Assembly (NCBI GenBank): GCA_024867545.1
Contig: JANFNE010000012.1
Location: 620,001 to 684,000 of the forward strand
Direction: 5' to 3'
Source: Phytopythium helicoides
Taxonomy: Eukaryota > Oomycota > Peronosporomycetes > Pythiales > Pythiaceae
Length of the DNA: 64,000 nucleotides
In this document: positions 53,201 through 64,000 of the stretch, piece after piece
Numbering within the stretch: the first letter of the stretch is position 1
How the letters are laid out: each line of letters starts with the position of its first letter
Notes under the pieces: model-generated
What the model saw: the letters and a program-made list of their open reading frames with translations, nothing else
What the model was told of the DNA's origin: nothing
The model's database searches: none
Translations under genes and position numbers: made by a program

Positions 53201-56200
53201 CGTTTCTCTGCTCTTCTCGCGTGTTGGCGCGTCCACTGGCTGCATATTCGCATCGGGACGGACCGACATGGTGGCCAGTCTCCGTCGTCGCTGGCAGCCG
53301 CTCTCACGGCCATTGGTCTGCATGTTAGCGTGCCATCGGTCCGTTTCTCTGCTCTTCTCGCATGTTGGCGCGTCCACTGGCTGCATATTCGCATCGGGAC
53401 GGACCGACATGGTGGCCAGTCTCCGTCGTCGCTGGCAGCCGCTCTCACGGCCATTGGTCTGCATGTTGGCGTGCCATCGGTCCGTTTCTCTGCTCTTCTC
53501 GCATGTTGGCGCGTCCACTGGCTGCATATTCGCATCGGGACGGACCGACATGGTGGCCAGTCTCCGTCGTCGCTGGCAGCCGCTCTCACGGCCATTGGTC
53601 TGCATGTTGGCGTGCCATCGGTCCGTTTCTCTGCTCTTCTCGCGTGTTGGCGCGTCCACTGGCTGCATATTCGCATCGGGACGGACCGACATGGTGGCCA
53701 GTCTCCGTCGTCGCTGGCAGCCGCTCTCACGGCCATTGATCTGCATGTTGGCGTGCCATCGGTCCGTTTCTCTGCTCTTCTCGCGTGTTGGCGCGTCCAC
53801 TGGCTGCATATTCGCATCGGGACGGACCGACATGGTGGCCAGTCTCCGTCGTCGCTGGCAGCCGCTCTCACGGCCATTGATCTGCATGTTGGCGTGCCAT
53901 CGGTCCGTTTCTCTGCTCTTCTCGCGTGTTGGCGCGTCCACTGGCTGCATATTCGCATCGGGACGGACCGACATGGTGGCCAGTCTCCGTCGTCGCTGGC
54001 AGCCGCTCTCACGGCCATTGGTCTGCATGTTAGCGTGCCATCGGTCCGTTTCTCTGCTCTTCTCGCATGTTGGCGCGTCCACTGGCTGCATATTCGCATC
54101 GGGACGGACCGACATGGTGGCCAGTCTCCGTCGTCGCTGGCAGCCGCTCTCACGGCCATTGGTCTGCATGTTGGCGTGCCATCGGTCCGTTTCTCTGCTC
54201 TTCTCGCGTGTTGGCGCGTCCACTGGCTGCATATTCGCATCGGGACGGACCGACATGGTGGCCAGTCTCCGTCGTCGCTGGCAGCCGCTCTCACGGCCAT
54301 TGATCTGCATGTTGGCGTGCCATCGGTCCGTTTCTCTGCTCTTCTCGCGTGTTGGCGCGTCCACTGGCTGCATATTCGCATCGGGACGGACCGACATGGT
54401 GGCCAGTCTCCGTCGTCGCTGGCAGCCGCTCTCACGGCCATTGGTCTGCATGTTGGCGTGCCATCGGTCCGTTTCTCTGCTCTTCTCGCGTGTTGGCGCG
54501 TCCACTGGCTGCATATTCGCATCGGGACGGACCGACATGGTGGCCAGTCTCCGTCGTCGCTGGCAGCCGCTCTCACGGCCATTGGTCTGCATGTTGGCGT
54601 GCCATCGGTCCGTTTCTCTGCTCTTCTCGCATGTTGGCGCGTCCACTGGCTGCATATTCGCATCGGGACGGACCGACATGGTGGCCAGTCTCCGTCGTCG
54701 CTGGCAGCCGCTCTCACGGCCATTGGTCTGCATGTTGGCGTGCCATCGGTCCGTTTCTCTGCTCTTCTCGCGTGTTGGCGCGTCCACTGGCTGCATATTC
54801 GCATCGGGACGGACCGACATGGTGGCCAGTCTCCGTCGTCGCTGGCAGCCGCTCTCACGGCCATTGGTCTGCATGTTGGCGTGCCATCGGTCCGTTTCTC
54901 TGCTCTTCTCGCATGTTGGCGCGTCCACTGGCTGCATATTCGCATCGGGACGGACCGACATGGTGGCCAGTCTCCGTCGTCGCTGGCAGCCGCTCTCACG
55001 GCCATTGGTCTGCATGTTGGCGTGCCATCGGTCCGTTTCTCTGCTCTTCTCGCGTGTTGGCGCGTCCACTGGCTGCATATTCGCATCGAGACGGACCGAC
55101 ATGGTGGCCAGTCTCCGTCGTCGCTGGCAGCCGCTCTCACGGCCATTGGTCTGCATGTTGGCGTGCCATCGGTCCGTTTCTCTGCTCTTCTCGCGTGTTG
55201 GCGCGTCCACTGGCTGCATATTCGCATCGGGACGGACCGACATGGTGGCCAGTCTCCGTCGTCGCTGGCAGCCGCTCTCACGGCCATTGGTCTGCATGTT
55301 GGCGTGCCATCGGTCCGTTTCTCTGCTCTTCTCGCGTGTTGGCGCGTCCACTGGCTGCATATTCGCATCGGGACGGACCGACATGGTGGCCAGTCTCCGT
55401 CGTCGCTGGCAGCCGCTCTCACGGCCATTGGTCTGCATGTTGGCGTGCCATCGGTCCGTTTCTCTGCTCTTCTCGCGTGTTGGCGCGTCCACTGGCTGCA
55501 TATTCGCATCGGGACGGACCGACATGGTGGCCAGTCTCCGTCGTCGCTGGCAGCCGCTCTCACGGCCATTGGTCTGCATGTTGGCGTGCCATCGGTCCGT
55601 TTCTCTGCTCTTCTCGCATGTTGGCGCGTCCACTGGCTGCATATTCGCATCGGGACGGACCGACATGGTGGCCAGTCTCCGTCGTCGCTGGCAGCCGCTC
55701 TCACGGCCATTGGTCTGCATGTTGGCGTGCCATCGGTCCGTTTCTCTGCTCTTCTCGCATGTTGGCGCGTCCACTGGCTGCATATTCGCATCGGGACGGA
55801 CCGACATGGTGGCCAGTCTCCGTCGTCGCTGGCAGCCGCTCTCACGGCCATTGGTCTGCATGTTGGCGTGCCATCGGTCCGTTTCTCTGCTCTTCTCGCG
55901 TGTTGGCGCGTCCACTGGCTGCATATTCGCATCGGGACGGACCGACATGGTGGCCAGTCTCCGTCGTCGCTGGCAGCCGCTCTCACGGCCATTGGTCTGC
56001 ATGTTGGCGTGCCATCGGTCCGTTTCTCTGCTCTTCTCGCGTGTTGGCGCGTCCACTGGCTGCATATTCGCATCGAGACGGACCGACATGGTGGCCAGTC
56101 TCCGTCGTCGCTGGCAGCCGCTCTCACGGCCATTGGTCTGCATGTTGGCGTGCCATCGGTCCGTTTCTCTGCTCTTCTCGCGTGTTGGCGCGTCCACTGG

Positions 56201-59200
56201 CTGCATATTCGCATCGGGACGGACCGACATGGTGGCCAGTCTCCGTCGTCGCTGGCAGCCGCTCTCACGGCCATTGGTCTGCATGTTGGCGTGCCATCGG
56301 TCCGTTTCTCTGCTCTTCTCGCGTGTTGGCGCGTCCACTGGCTGCATATTCGCATCGGGACGGACCGACATGGTGGCCAGTCTCCGTCGTCGCTGGCAGC
56401 CGCTCTCACGGCCATTGGTCTGCATGTTGGCGTGCCATCGGTCCGTTTCTCTGCTCTTCTCGCGTGTTGGCGCGTCCACTGGCTGCATATTCGCATCGGG
56501 ACGGACCGACATGGTGGCCAGTCTCCGTCGTCGCTGGCAGCCGCTCTCACGGCCATTGGTCTGCATGTTGGCGTGCCATCGGTCCGTTTCTCTGCTCTTC
56601 TCGCGTGTTGGCGCGTCCACTGGCTGCATATTCGCATCGGGACGGACCGACATGGTGGCCAGTCTCCGTCGTCGCTGGCAGCCGCTCTCACGGCCATTGG
56701 TCTGCATGTTGGCGTGCCATCGGTCCGTTTCTCTGCTCTTCTCGCGTGTTGGCGCGTCCACTGGCTGCATATTCGCATCGGGACGGACCGACATGGTGGC
56801 CAGTCTCCGTCGTCGCTGGCAGCCGCTCTCACGGCCATTGGTCTGCATGTTGGCGTGCCATCGGTCCGTTTCTCTGCTCTTCTCGCGTGTTGGCGCGTCC
56901 ACTGGCTGCATATTCGCATCGGGACGGACCGACATGGTGGCCAGTCTCCGTCGTCGCTGGCAGCCGCTCTCACGGCCATTGGTCTGCATGTTGGCGTGCC
57001 ATCGGTCCGTTTCTCTGCTCTTCTCGCGTGTTGGCGCGTCCACTGGCTGCATATTCGCATCGAGACGGACCGACATGGTGGCCAGTCTCCGTCGTCGCTG
57101 GCAGCCGCTCTCACGGCCATTGGTCTGCATGTTGGCGTGCCATCGGTCCGTTTCTCTGCTCTTCTCGCGTGTTGGCGCGTCCACTGGCTGCATATTCGCA
57201 TCGGGACGGACCGACATGGTGGCCAGTCTCCGTCGTCGCTGGCAGCCGCTCTCACGGCCATTGGTCTGCATGTTGGCGTGCCATCGGTCCGTTTCTCTGC
57301 TCTTCTCGCGTGTTGGCGCGTCCACTGGCTGCATATTCGCATCGAGACGGACCGACATGGTGGCCAGTCTCCGTCGTCGCTGGCAGCCGCTCTCACGGCC
57401 ATTGGTCTGCATGTTGGCGTGCCATCGGTCCGTTTCTCTGCTCTTCTCGCGTGTTGGCGCGTCCACTGGCTGCATATTCGCATCGAGACGGACCGACATG
57501 GTGGCCAGTCTCCGTCGTCGCTGGCAGCCGCTCTCACGGCCATTGGTCTGCATGTTGGCGTGCCATCGGTCCGTTTCTCTGCTCTTCTCGCGTGTTGGCG
57601 CGTCCACTGGCTGCATATTCGCATCGGGACGGACCGACATGGTGGCCAGTCTCCGTCGTCGCTGGCAGCCGCTCTCACGGCCATTGGTCTGCATGTTGGC
57701 GTGCCATCGGTCCGTTTCTCTGCTCTTCTCGCGTGTTGGCGCGTCCACTGGCTGCATATTCGCATCGGGACGGACCGACATGGTGGCCAGTCTCCGTCGT
57801 CGCTGGCAGCCGCTCTCACGGCCATTGGTCTGCATGTTGGCGTGCCATCGGTCCGTTTCTCTGCTCTTCTCGCGTGTTGGCGCGTCCACTGGCTGCATAT
57901 TCGCATCGGGACGGACCGACATGGTGGCCAGTCTCCGTCGTCGCTGGCAGCCGCTCTCACGGCCATTGGTCTGCATGTTGGCGTGCCATCGGTCCGTTTC
58001 TCTGCTCTTCTCGCGTGTTGGCGCGTCCACTGGCTGCATATTCGCATCGGGACGGACCGACATGGTGGCCAGTCTCCGTCGTCGCTGGCAGCCGCTCTCA
58101 CGGCCATTGGTCTGCATGTTGGCGTGCCATCGGTCCGTTTCTCTGCTCTTCTCGCGTGTTGGCGCGTCCACTGGCTGCATATTCGCATCGGGACGGACCG
58201 ACATGGTGGCCAGTCTCCGTCGTCGCTGGCAGCCGCTCTCACGGCCATTGGTCTGCATGTTGGCGTGCCATCGGTCCGTTTCTCTGCTCTTCTCGCGTGT
58301 TGGCGCGTCCACTGGCTGCATATTCGCATCGAGACGGACCGACATGGTGGCCAGTCTCCGTCGTCGCTGGCAGCCGCTCTCACGGCCATTGGTCTGCATG
58401 TTGGCGTGCCATCGGTCCGTTTCTCTGCTCTTCTCGCGTGTTGGCGCGTCCACTGGCTGCATATTCGCATCGGGACGGACCGACATGGTGGCCAGTCTCC
58501 GTCGTCGCTGGCAGCCGCTCTCACGGCCATTGGTCTGCATGTTGGCGTGCCATCGGTCCGTTTCTCTGCTCTTCTCGCGTGTTGGCGCGTCCACTGGCTG
58601 CATATTCGCATCGAGACGGACCGACATGGTGGCCAGTCTCCGTCGTCGCTGGCAGCCGCTCTCACGGCCATTGGTCTGCATGTTGGCGTGCCATCGGTCC
58701 GTTTCTCTGCTCTTCTCGCGTGTTGGCGCGTCCACTGGCTGCATATTCGCATCGAGACGGACCGACATGGTGGCCAGTCTCCGTCGTCGCTGGCAGCCGC
58801 TCTCACGGCCATTGGTCTGCATGTTGGCGTGCCATCGGTCCGTTTCTCTGCTCTTCTCGCGTGTTGGCGCGTCCACTGGCTGCATATTCGCATCGGGACG
58901 GACCGACATGGTGGCCAGTCTCCGTCGTCGCTGGCAGCCGCTCTCACGGCCATTGGTCTGCATGTTGGCGTGCCATCGGTCCGTTTCTCTGCTCTTCTCG
59001 CGTGTTGGCGCGTCCACTGGCTGCATATTCGCATCGGGACGGACCGACATGGTGGCCAGTCTCCGTCGTCGCTGGCAGCCGCTCTCACGGCCATTGGTCT
59101 GCATGTTGGCGTGCCATCGGTCCGTTTCTCTGCTCTTCTCGCGTGTTGGCGCGTCCACTGGCTGCATATTCGCATCGAGACGGACCGACATGGTGGCCAG

Positions 59201-62200
59201 TCTCCGTCGTCGCTGGCAGCCGCTCTCACGGCCATTGGTCTGCATGTTGGCGTGCCATCGGTCCGTTTCTCTGCTCTTCTCGCGTGTTGGCGCGTCCACT
59301 GGCTGCATATTCGCATCGGGACGGACCGACATGGTGGCCAGTCTCCGTCGTCGCTGGCAGCCGCTCTCACGGCCATTGGTCTGCATGTTGGCGTGCCATC
59401 GGTCCGTTTCTCTGCTCTTCTCGCGTGTTGGCGCGTCCACTGGCTGCATATTCGCATCGAGACGGACCGACATGGTGGCCAGTCTCCGTCGTCGCTGGCA
59501 GCCGCTCTCACGGCCATTGGTCTGCATGTTGGCGTGCCATCGGTCCGTTTCTCTGCTCTTCTCGCGTGTTGGCGCGTCCACTGGCTGCATATTCGCATCG
59601 AGACGGACCGACATGGTGGCCAGTCTCCGTCGTCGCTGGCAGCCGCTCTCACGGCCATTGGTCTGCATGTTGGCGTGCCATCGGTCCGTTTCTCTGCTCT
59701 TCTCGCGTGTTGGCGCGTCCACTGGCTGCATATTCGCATCGGGACGGACCGACATGGTGGCCAGTCTCCGTCGTCGCTGGCAGCCGCTCTCACGGCCATT
59801 GGTCTGCATGTTGGCGTGCCATCGGTCCGTTTCTCTGCTCTTCTCGCGTGTTGGCGCGTCCACTGGCTGCATATTCGCATCGGGACGGACCGACATGGTG
59901 GCCAGTCTCCGTCGTCGCTGGCAGCCGCTCTCACGGCCATTGGTCTGCATGTTGGCGTGCCATCGGTCCGTTTCTCTGCTCTTCTCGCGTGTTGGCGCGT
60001 CCACTGGCTGCATATTCGCATCGAGACGGACCGACATGGTGGCCAGTCTCCGTCGTCGCTGGCAGCCGCTCTCACGGCCATTGGTCTGCATGTTGGCGTG
60101 CCATCGGTCCGTTTCTCTGCTCTTCTCGCGTGTTGGCGCGTCCACTGGCTGCATATTCGCATCGGGACGGACCGACATGGTGGCCAGTCTCCGTCGTCGC
60201 TGGCAGCCGCTCTCACGGCCATTGGTCTGCATGTTGGCGTGCCATCGGTCCGTTTCTCTGCTCTTCTCGCGTGTTGGCGCGTCCACTGGCTGCATATTCG
60301 CATCGGGACGGACCGACATGGTGGCCAGTCTCCGTCGTCGCTGGCAGCCGCTCTCACGGCCATTGGTCTGCATGTTGGCGTGCCATCGGTCCGTTTCTCT
60401 GCTCTTCTCGCGTGTTGGCGCGTCCACTGGCTGCATATTCGCATCGGGACGGACCGACATGGTGGCCAGTCTCCGTCGTCGCTGGCAGCCGCTCTCACGG
60501 CCATTGGTCTGCATGTTGGCGTGCCATCGGTCCGTTTCTCTGCTCTTCTCGCGTGTTGGCGCGTCCACTGGCTGCATATTCGCATCGGGACGGACCGACA
60601 TGGTGGCCAGTCTCCGTCGTCGCTGGCAGCCGCTCTCACGGCCATTGGTCTGCATGTTGGCGTGCCATCGGTCCGTTTCTCTGCTCTTCTCGCGTGTTGG
60701 CGCGTCCACTGGCTGCATATTCGCATCGAGACGGACCGACATGGTGGCCAGTCTCCGTCGTCGCTGGCAGCCGCTCTCACGGCCATTGGTCTGCATGTTG
60801 GCGTGCCATCGGTCCGTTTCTCTGCTCTTCTCGCGTGTTGGCGCGTCCACTGGCTGCATATTCGCATCGGGACGGACCGACATGGTGGCCAGTCTCCGTC
60901 GTCGCTGGCAGCCGCTCTCACGGCCATTGGTCTGCATGTTGGCGTGCCATCGGTCCGTTTCTCTGCTCTTCTCGCGTGTTGGCGCGTCCACTGGCTGCAT
61001 ATTCGCATCGGGACGGACCGACATGGTGGCCAGTCTCCGTCGTCGCTGGCAGCCGCTCTCACGGCCATTGGTCTGCATGTTGGCGTGCCATCGGTCCGTT
61101 TCTCTGCTCTTCTCGCGTGTTGGCGCGTCCACTGGCTGCATATTCGCATCGAGACGGACCGACATGGTGGCCAGTCTCCGTCGTCGCTGGCAGCCGCTCT
61201 CACGGCCATTGGTCTGCATGTTGGCGTGCCATCGGTCCGTTTCTCTGCTCTTCTCGCGTGTTGGCGCGTCCACTGGCTGCATATTCGCATCGGGACGGAC
61301 CGACATGGTGGCCAGTCTCCGTCGTCGCTGGCAGCCGCTCTCACGGCCATTGGTCTGCATGTTGGCGTGCCATCGGTCCGTTTCTCTGCTCTTCTCGCGT
61401 GTTGGCGCGTCCACTGGCTGCATATTCGCATCGGGACGGACCGACATGGTGGCCAGTCTCCGTCGTCGCTGGCAGCCGCTCTCACGGCCATTGGTCTGCA
61501 TGTTGGCGTGCCATCGGTCCGTTTCTCTGCTCTTCTCGCGTGTTGGCGCGTCCACTGGCTGCATATTCGCATCGGGACGGACCGACATGGTGGCCAGTCT
61601 CCGTCGTCGCTGGCAGCCGCTCTCACGGCCATTGGTCTGCATGTTGGCGTGCCATCGGTCCGTTTCTCTGCTCTTCTCGCGTGTTGGCGCGTCCACTGGC
61701 TGCATATTCGCATCGGGACGGACCGACATGGTGGCCAGTCTCCGTCGTCGCTGGCAGCCGCTCTCACGGCCATTGGTCTGCATGTTGGCGTGCCATCGGT
61801 CCGTTTCTCTGCTCTTCTCGCGTGTTGGCGCGTCCACTGGCTGCATATTCGCATCGGGACGGACCGACATGGTGGCCAGTCTCCGTCGTCGCTGGCAGCC
61901 GCTCTCACGGCCATTGGTCTGCATGTTGGCGTGCCATCGGTCCGTTTCTCTGCTCTTCTCGCGTGTTGGCGCGTCCACTGGCTGCATATTCGCATCGGGA
62001 CGGACCGACATGGTGGCCAGTCTCCGTCGTCGCTGGCAGCCGCTCTCACGGCCATTGGTCTGCATGTTGGCGTGCCATCGGTCCGTTTCTCTGCTCTTCT
62101 CGCGTGTTGGCGCGTCCACTGGCTGCATATTCGCATCGGGACGGACCGACATGGTGGCCAGTCTCCGTCGTCGCTGGCAGCCGCTCTCACGGCCATTGGT

Positions 62201-64000
62201 CTGCATGTTGGCGTGCCATCGGTCCGTTTCTCTGCTCTTCTCGCGTGTTGGCGCGTCCACTGGCTGCATATTCGCATCGGGACGGACCGACATGGTGGCC
62301 AGTCTCCGTCGTCGCTGGCAGCCGCTCTCACGGCCATTGGTCTGCATGTTGGCGTGCCATCGGTCCGTTTCTCTGCTCTTCTCGCGTGTTGGCGCGTCCA
62401 CTGGCTGCATATTCGCATCGGGACGGACCGACATGGTGGCCAGTCTCCGTCGTCGCTGGCAGCCGCTCTCACGGCCATTGGTCTGCATGTTGGCGTGCCA
62501 TCGGTCCGTTTCTCTGCTCTTCTCGCGTGTTGGCGCGTCCACTGGCTGCATATTCGCATCGGGACGGACCGACATGGTGGCCAGTCTCCGTCGTCGCTGG
62601 CAGCCGCTCTCACGGCCATTGGTCTGCATGTTGGCGTGCCATCGGTCCGTTTCTCTGCTCTTCTCGCGTGTTGGCGCGTCCACTGGCTGCATATTCGCAT
62701 CGAGACGGACCGACATGGTGGCCAGTCTCCGTCGTCGCTGGCAGCCGCTCTCACGGCCATTGGTCTGCATGTTGGCGTGCCATCGGTCCGTTTCTCTGCT
62801 CTTCTCGCGTGTTGGCGCGTCCACTGGCTGCATATTCGCATCGGGACGGACCGACATGGTGGCCAGTCTCCGTCGTCGCTGGCAGCCGCTCTCACGGCCA
62901 TTGGTCTGCATGTTGGCGTGCCATCGGTCCGTTTCTCTGCTCTTCTCGCGTGTTGGCGCGTCCACTGGCTGCATATTCGCATCGAGACGGACCGACATGG
63001 TGGCCAGTCTCCGTCGTCGCTGGCAGCCGCTCTCACGGCCATTGGTCTGCATGTTGGCGTGCCATCGGTCCGTTTCTCTGCTCTTCTCGCGTGTTGGCGC
63101 GTCCACTGGCTGCATATTCGCATCGGGACGGACCGACATGGTGGCCAGTCTCCGTCGTTGCTGGCAGCCGCTCTCACGGCCATTGGTCTGCATGTTGGCG
63201 TGCCATCGGTCCGTTTCTCTGCTCTTCTCGCGTGTTGGCGCGTCCACTGGCTGCATATTCGCATCGAGACGGACCGACATGGTGGCCAGTCTCCGTCGTC
63301 GCTGGCAGCCGCTCTCACGGCCATTGGTCTGCATGTTGGCGTGCCATCGGTCCGTTTCTCTGCTCTTCTCGCGTGTTGGCGCGTCCACTGGCTGCATATT
63401 CGCATCGGGACGGACCGACATGGTGGCCAGTCTCCGTCGTCGCTGGCAGCCGCTCTCACGGCCATTGGTCTGCATGTTGGCGTGCCATCGGTCCGTTTCT
63501 CTGCTCTTCTCGCGTGTTGGCGCGTCCACTGGCTGCATATTCGCATCGGGACGGACCGACATGGTGGCCAGTCTCCGTCGTCGCTGGCAGCCGCTCTCAC
63601 GGCCATTGGTCTGCATGTTGGCGTGCCATCGGTCCGTTTCTCTGCTCTTCTCGCGTGTTGGCGCGTCCACTGGCTGCATATTCGCATCGGGACGGACCGA
63701 CATGGTGGCCAGTCTCCGTCGTCGCTGGCAGCCGCTCTCACGGCCATTGGTCTGCATGTTGGCGTGCCATCGGTCCGTTTCTCTGCTCTTCTCGCGTGTT
63801 GGCGCGTCCACTGGCTGCATATTCGCATCGGGACGGACCGACATGGTGGCCAGTCTCCGTCGTCGCTGGCAGCCGCTCTCACGGCCATTGGTCTGCATGT
63901 TGGCGTGCCATCGGTCCGTTTCTCTGCTCTTCTCGCGTGTTGGCGCGTCCACTGGCTGCATATTCGCATCGGGACGGACCGACATGGTGGCCAGTCTCCG
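47216..64000. repeat. 141-bp tandem satellite array (about 119 copies, continues past the window)
   Basis: A strict 141-bp period with no indels: the unit start CTCCGTCGTCG recurs at 47217, 47358 and so on to the end. Copies are almost identical. Variation is limited to a few recurring sites: CATCGGGAC to CATCGAGAC, CTCGCGTG to CTCGCATG, TTGGTCTG to TTGATCTG, GTTGGCG to GTTAGCG, plus one GTCGTCGC to GTCGTTGC at about 63158. Because 141 = 47 codons, three frames remain open for kilobases (two on the minus strand through the whole array, one on the plus strand). No splice site, promoter or signal peptide points to a gene, so I treat it as satellite DNA. Confidence 0.95.
52337..54303. repeat. 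Higher-order repeat inside the satellite (5 units, 705 bp)
   Basis: The pattern TGA-variant, TGA-variant, GTTAGCG-variant recurs at 53032/53173/53324 and again at 53737/53878/54029, exactly 705 bp (5 units) later. An earlier GTTAGCG copy at 52337 is 987 bp (7 units) before the second. A TGA variant follows both the first and third GTTAGCG copies by 273 bp. This fits unequal crossing over of multi-unit blocks. Confidence 0.75.

Noticed and set aside
47156..63985. Giant 5609- and 5596-codon frames as real genes
   Set aside because: They follow from a stop-free 141-bp unit whose length is a multiple of three; no start context, splice, signal or domain supports translation.
47216..64000. CRISPR array
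   Set aside because: There are no unique spacers; the whole 141-bp unit repeats, and the genome is eukaryotic.

Overview
The window looks like a gene-dense piece of an oomycete nuclear genome (Phytophthora/Pythium-type). This is inferred from several features together: GC-rich compact genes with one or two GT-AG introns of 62-74 nt; an ankyrin-HDAC fusion, a kinase-NHL receptor and a VPS13 with a terminal PDZ domain; a heat-shock-factor gene; Inr-like promoter strings; and a Fanzor element. It is clearly eukaryotic: the introns, P4-ATPase, VPS13 and HDAC leave no room for a bacterial reading.

Layout. 1-260 is the tail of an LTV1-like ribosome-biogenesis gene. 355-3747 (-) is a TKL-like kinase with a membrane segment, a mucin-like stalk and NHL repeats. 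3.7-6.7 kb is gene-free, and its distal part carries a repeated GCGTTTGTAT motif leading into an HSF gene (6684-7706). An IQ-motif gene with frame breaks follows (8.2-9.6 kb). Then come MATE transporter 1 (10.1-11.6), ankyrin-HDAC (11.7-14.1), a secreted GPI-type protein (14.3-15.8), MFS transporter 1 (16.0-17.6), a myristoylated EF-hand protein (17.7-18.4) and a P4-ATPase lipid flippase (19.5-23.5).

23.65-26.6 kb holds an intact Fanzor1-type element, a eukaryotic TnpB-like nuclease expected to be RNA-guided. It lies tail-to-tail with MATE 2 (26.7-28.25, -), which is followed by MFS 2 (29.0-30.5, -). A roughly 10-kb VPS13 gene (31.6-41.8, -) and MATE 3 (42.6-44.2, +) come next. A decayed second Fanzor copy (44.2-47.16) is interrupted by a 278-bp solo LTR with a 5-bp target duplication. 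From 47,216 to the window end there are about 119 copies of a 141-bp satellite.

Themes. (1) An intact Fanzor and its decayed sibling both sit just behind the 3' end of a host gene. (2) MATE1/MATE2 and MFS1/MFS2 are inverted paralogue pairs. Each pair shares a near-identical tract of exactly equal length (1288 bp and 1427 bp) with abrupt edges, which suggests recent gene conversion or very recent duplication. (3) A 16.8-kb satellite whose 141-bp unit (47 codons) keeps three reading frames open shows zoned variants and a 705-bp higher-order repeat. The gene products are mostly membrane traffic and transport functions (flippase, VPS13 lipid bridge, MATE, MFS) plus signalling and chromatin; no operon-like logic is expected. 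Frame breaks in VPS13 and the IQ gene may be consensus indels rather than true lesions.
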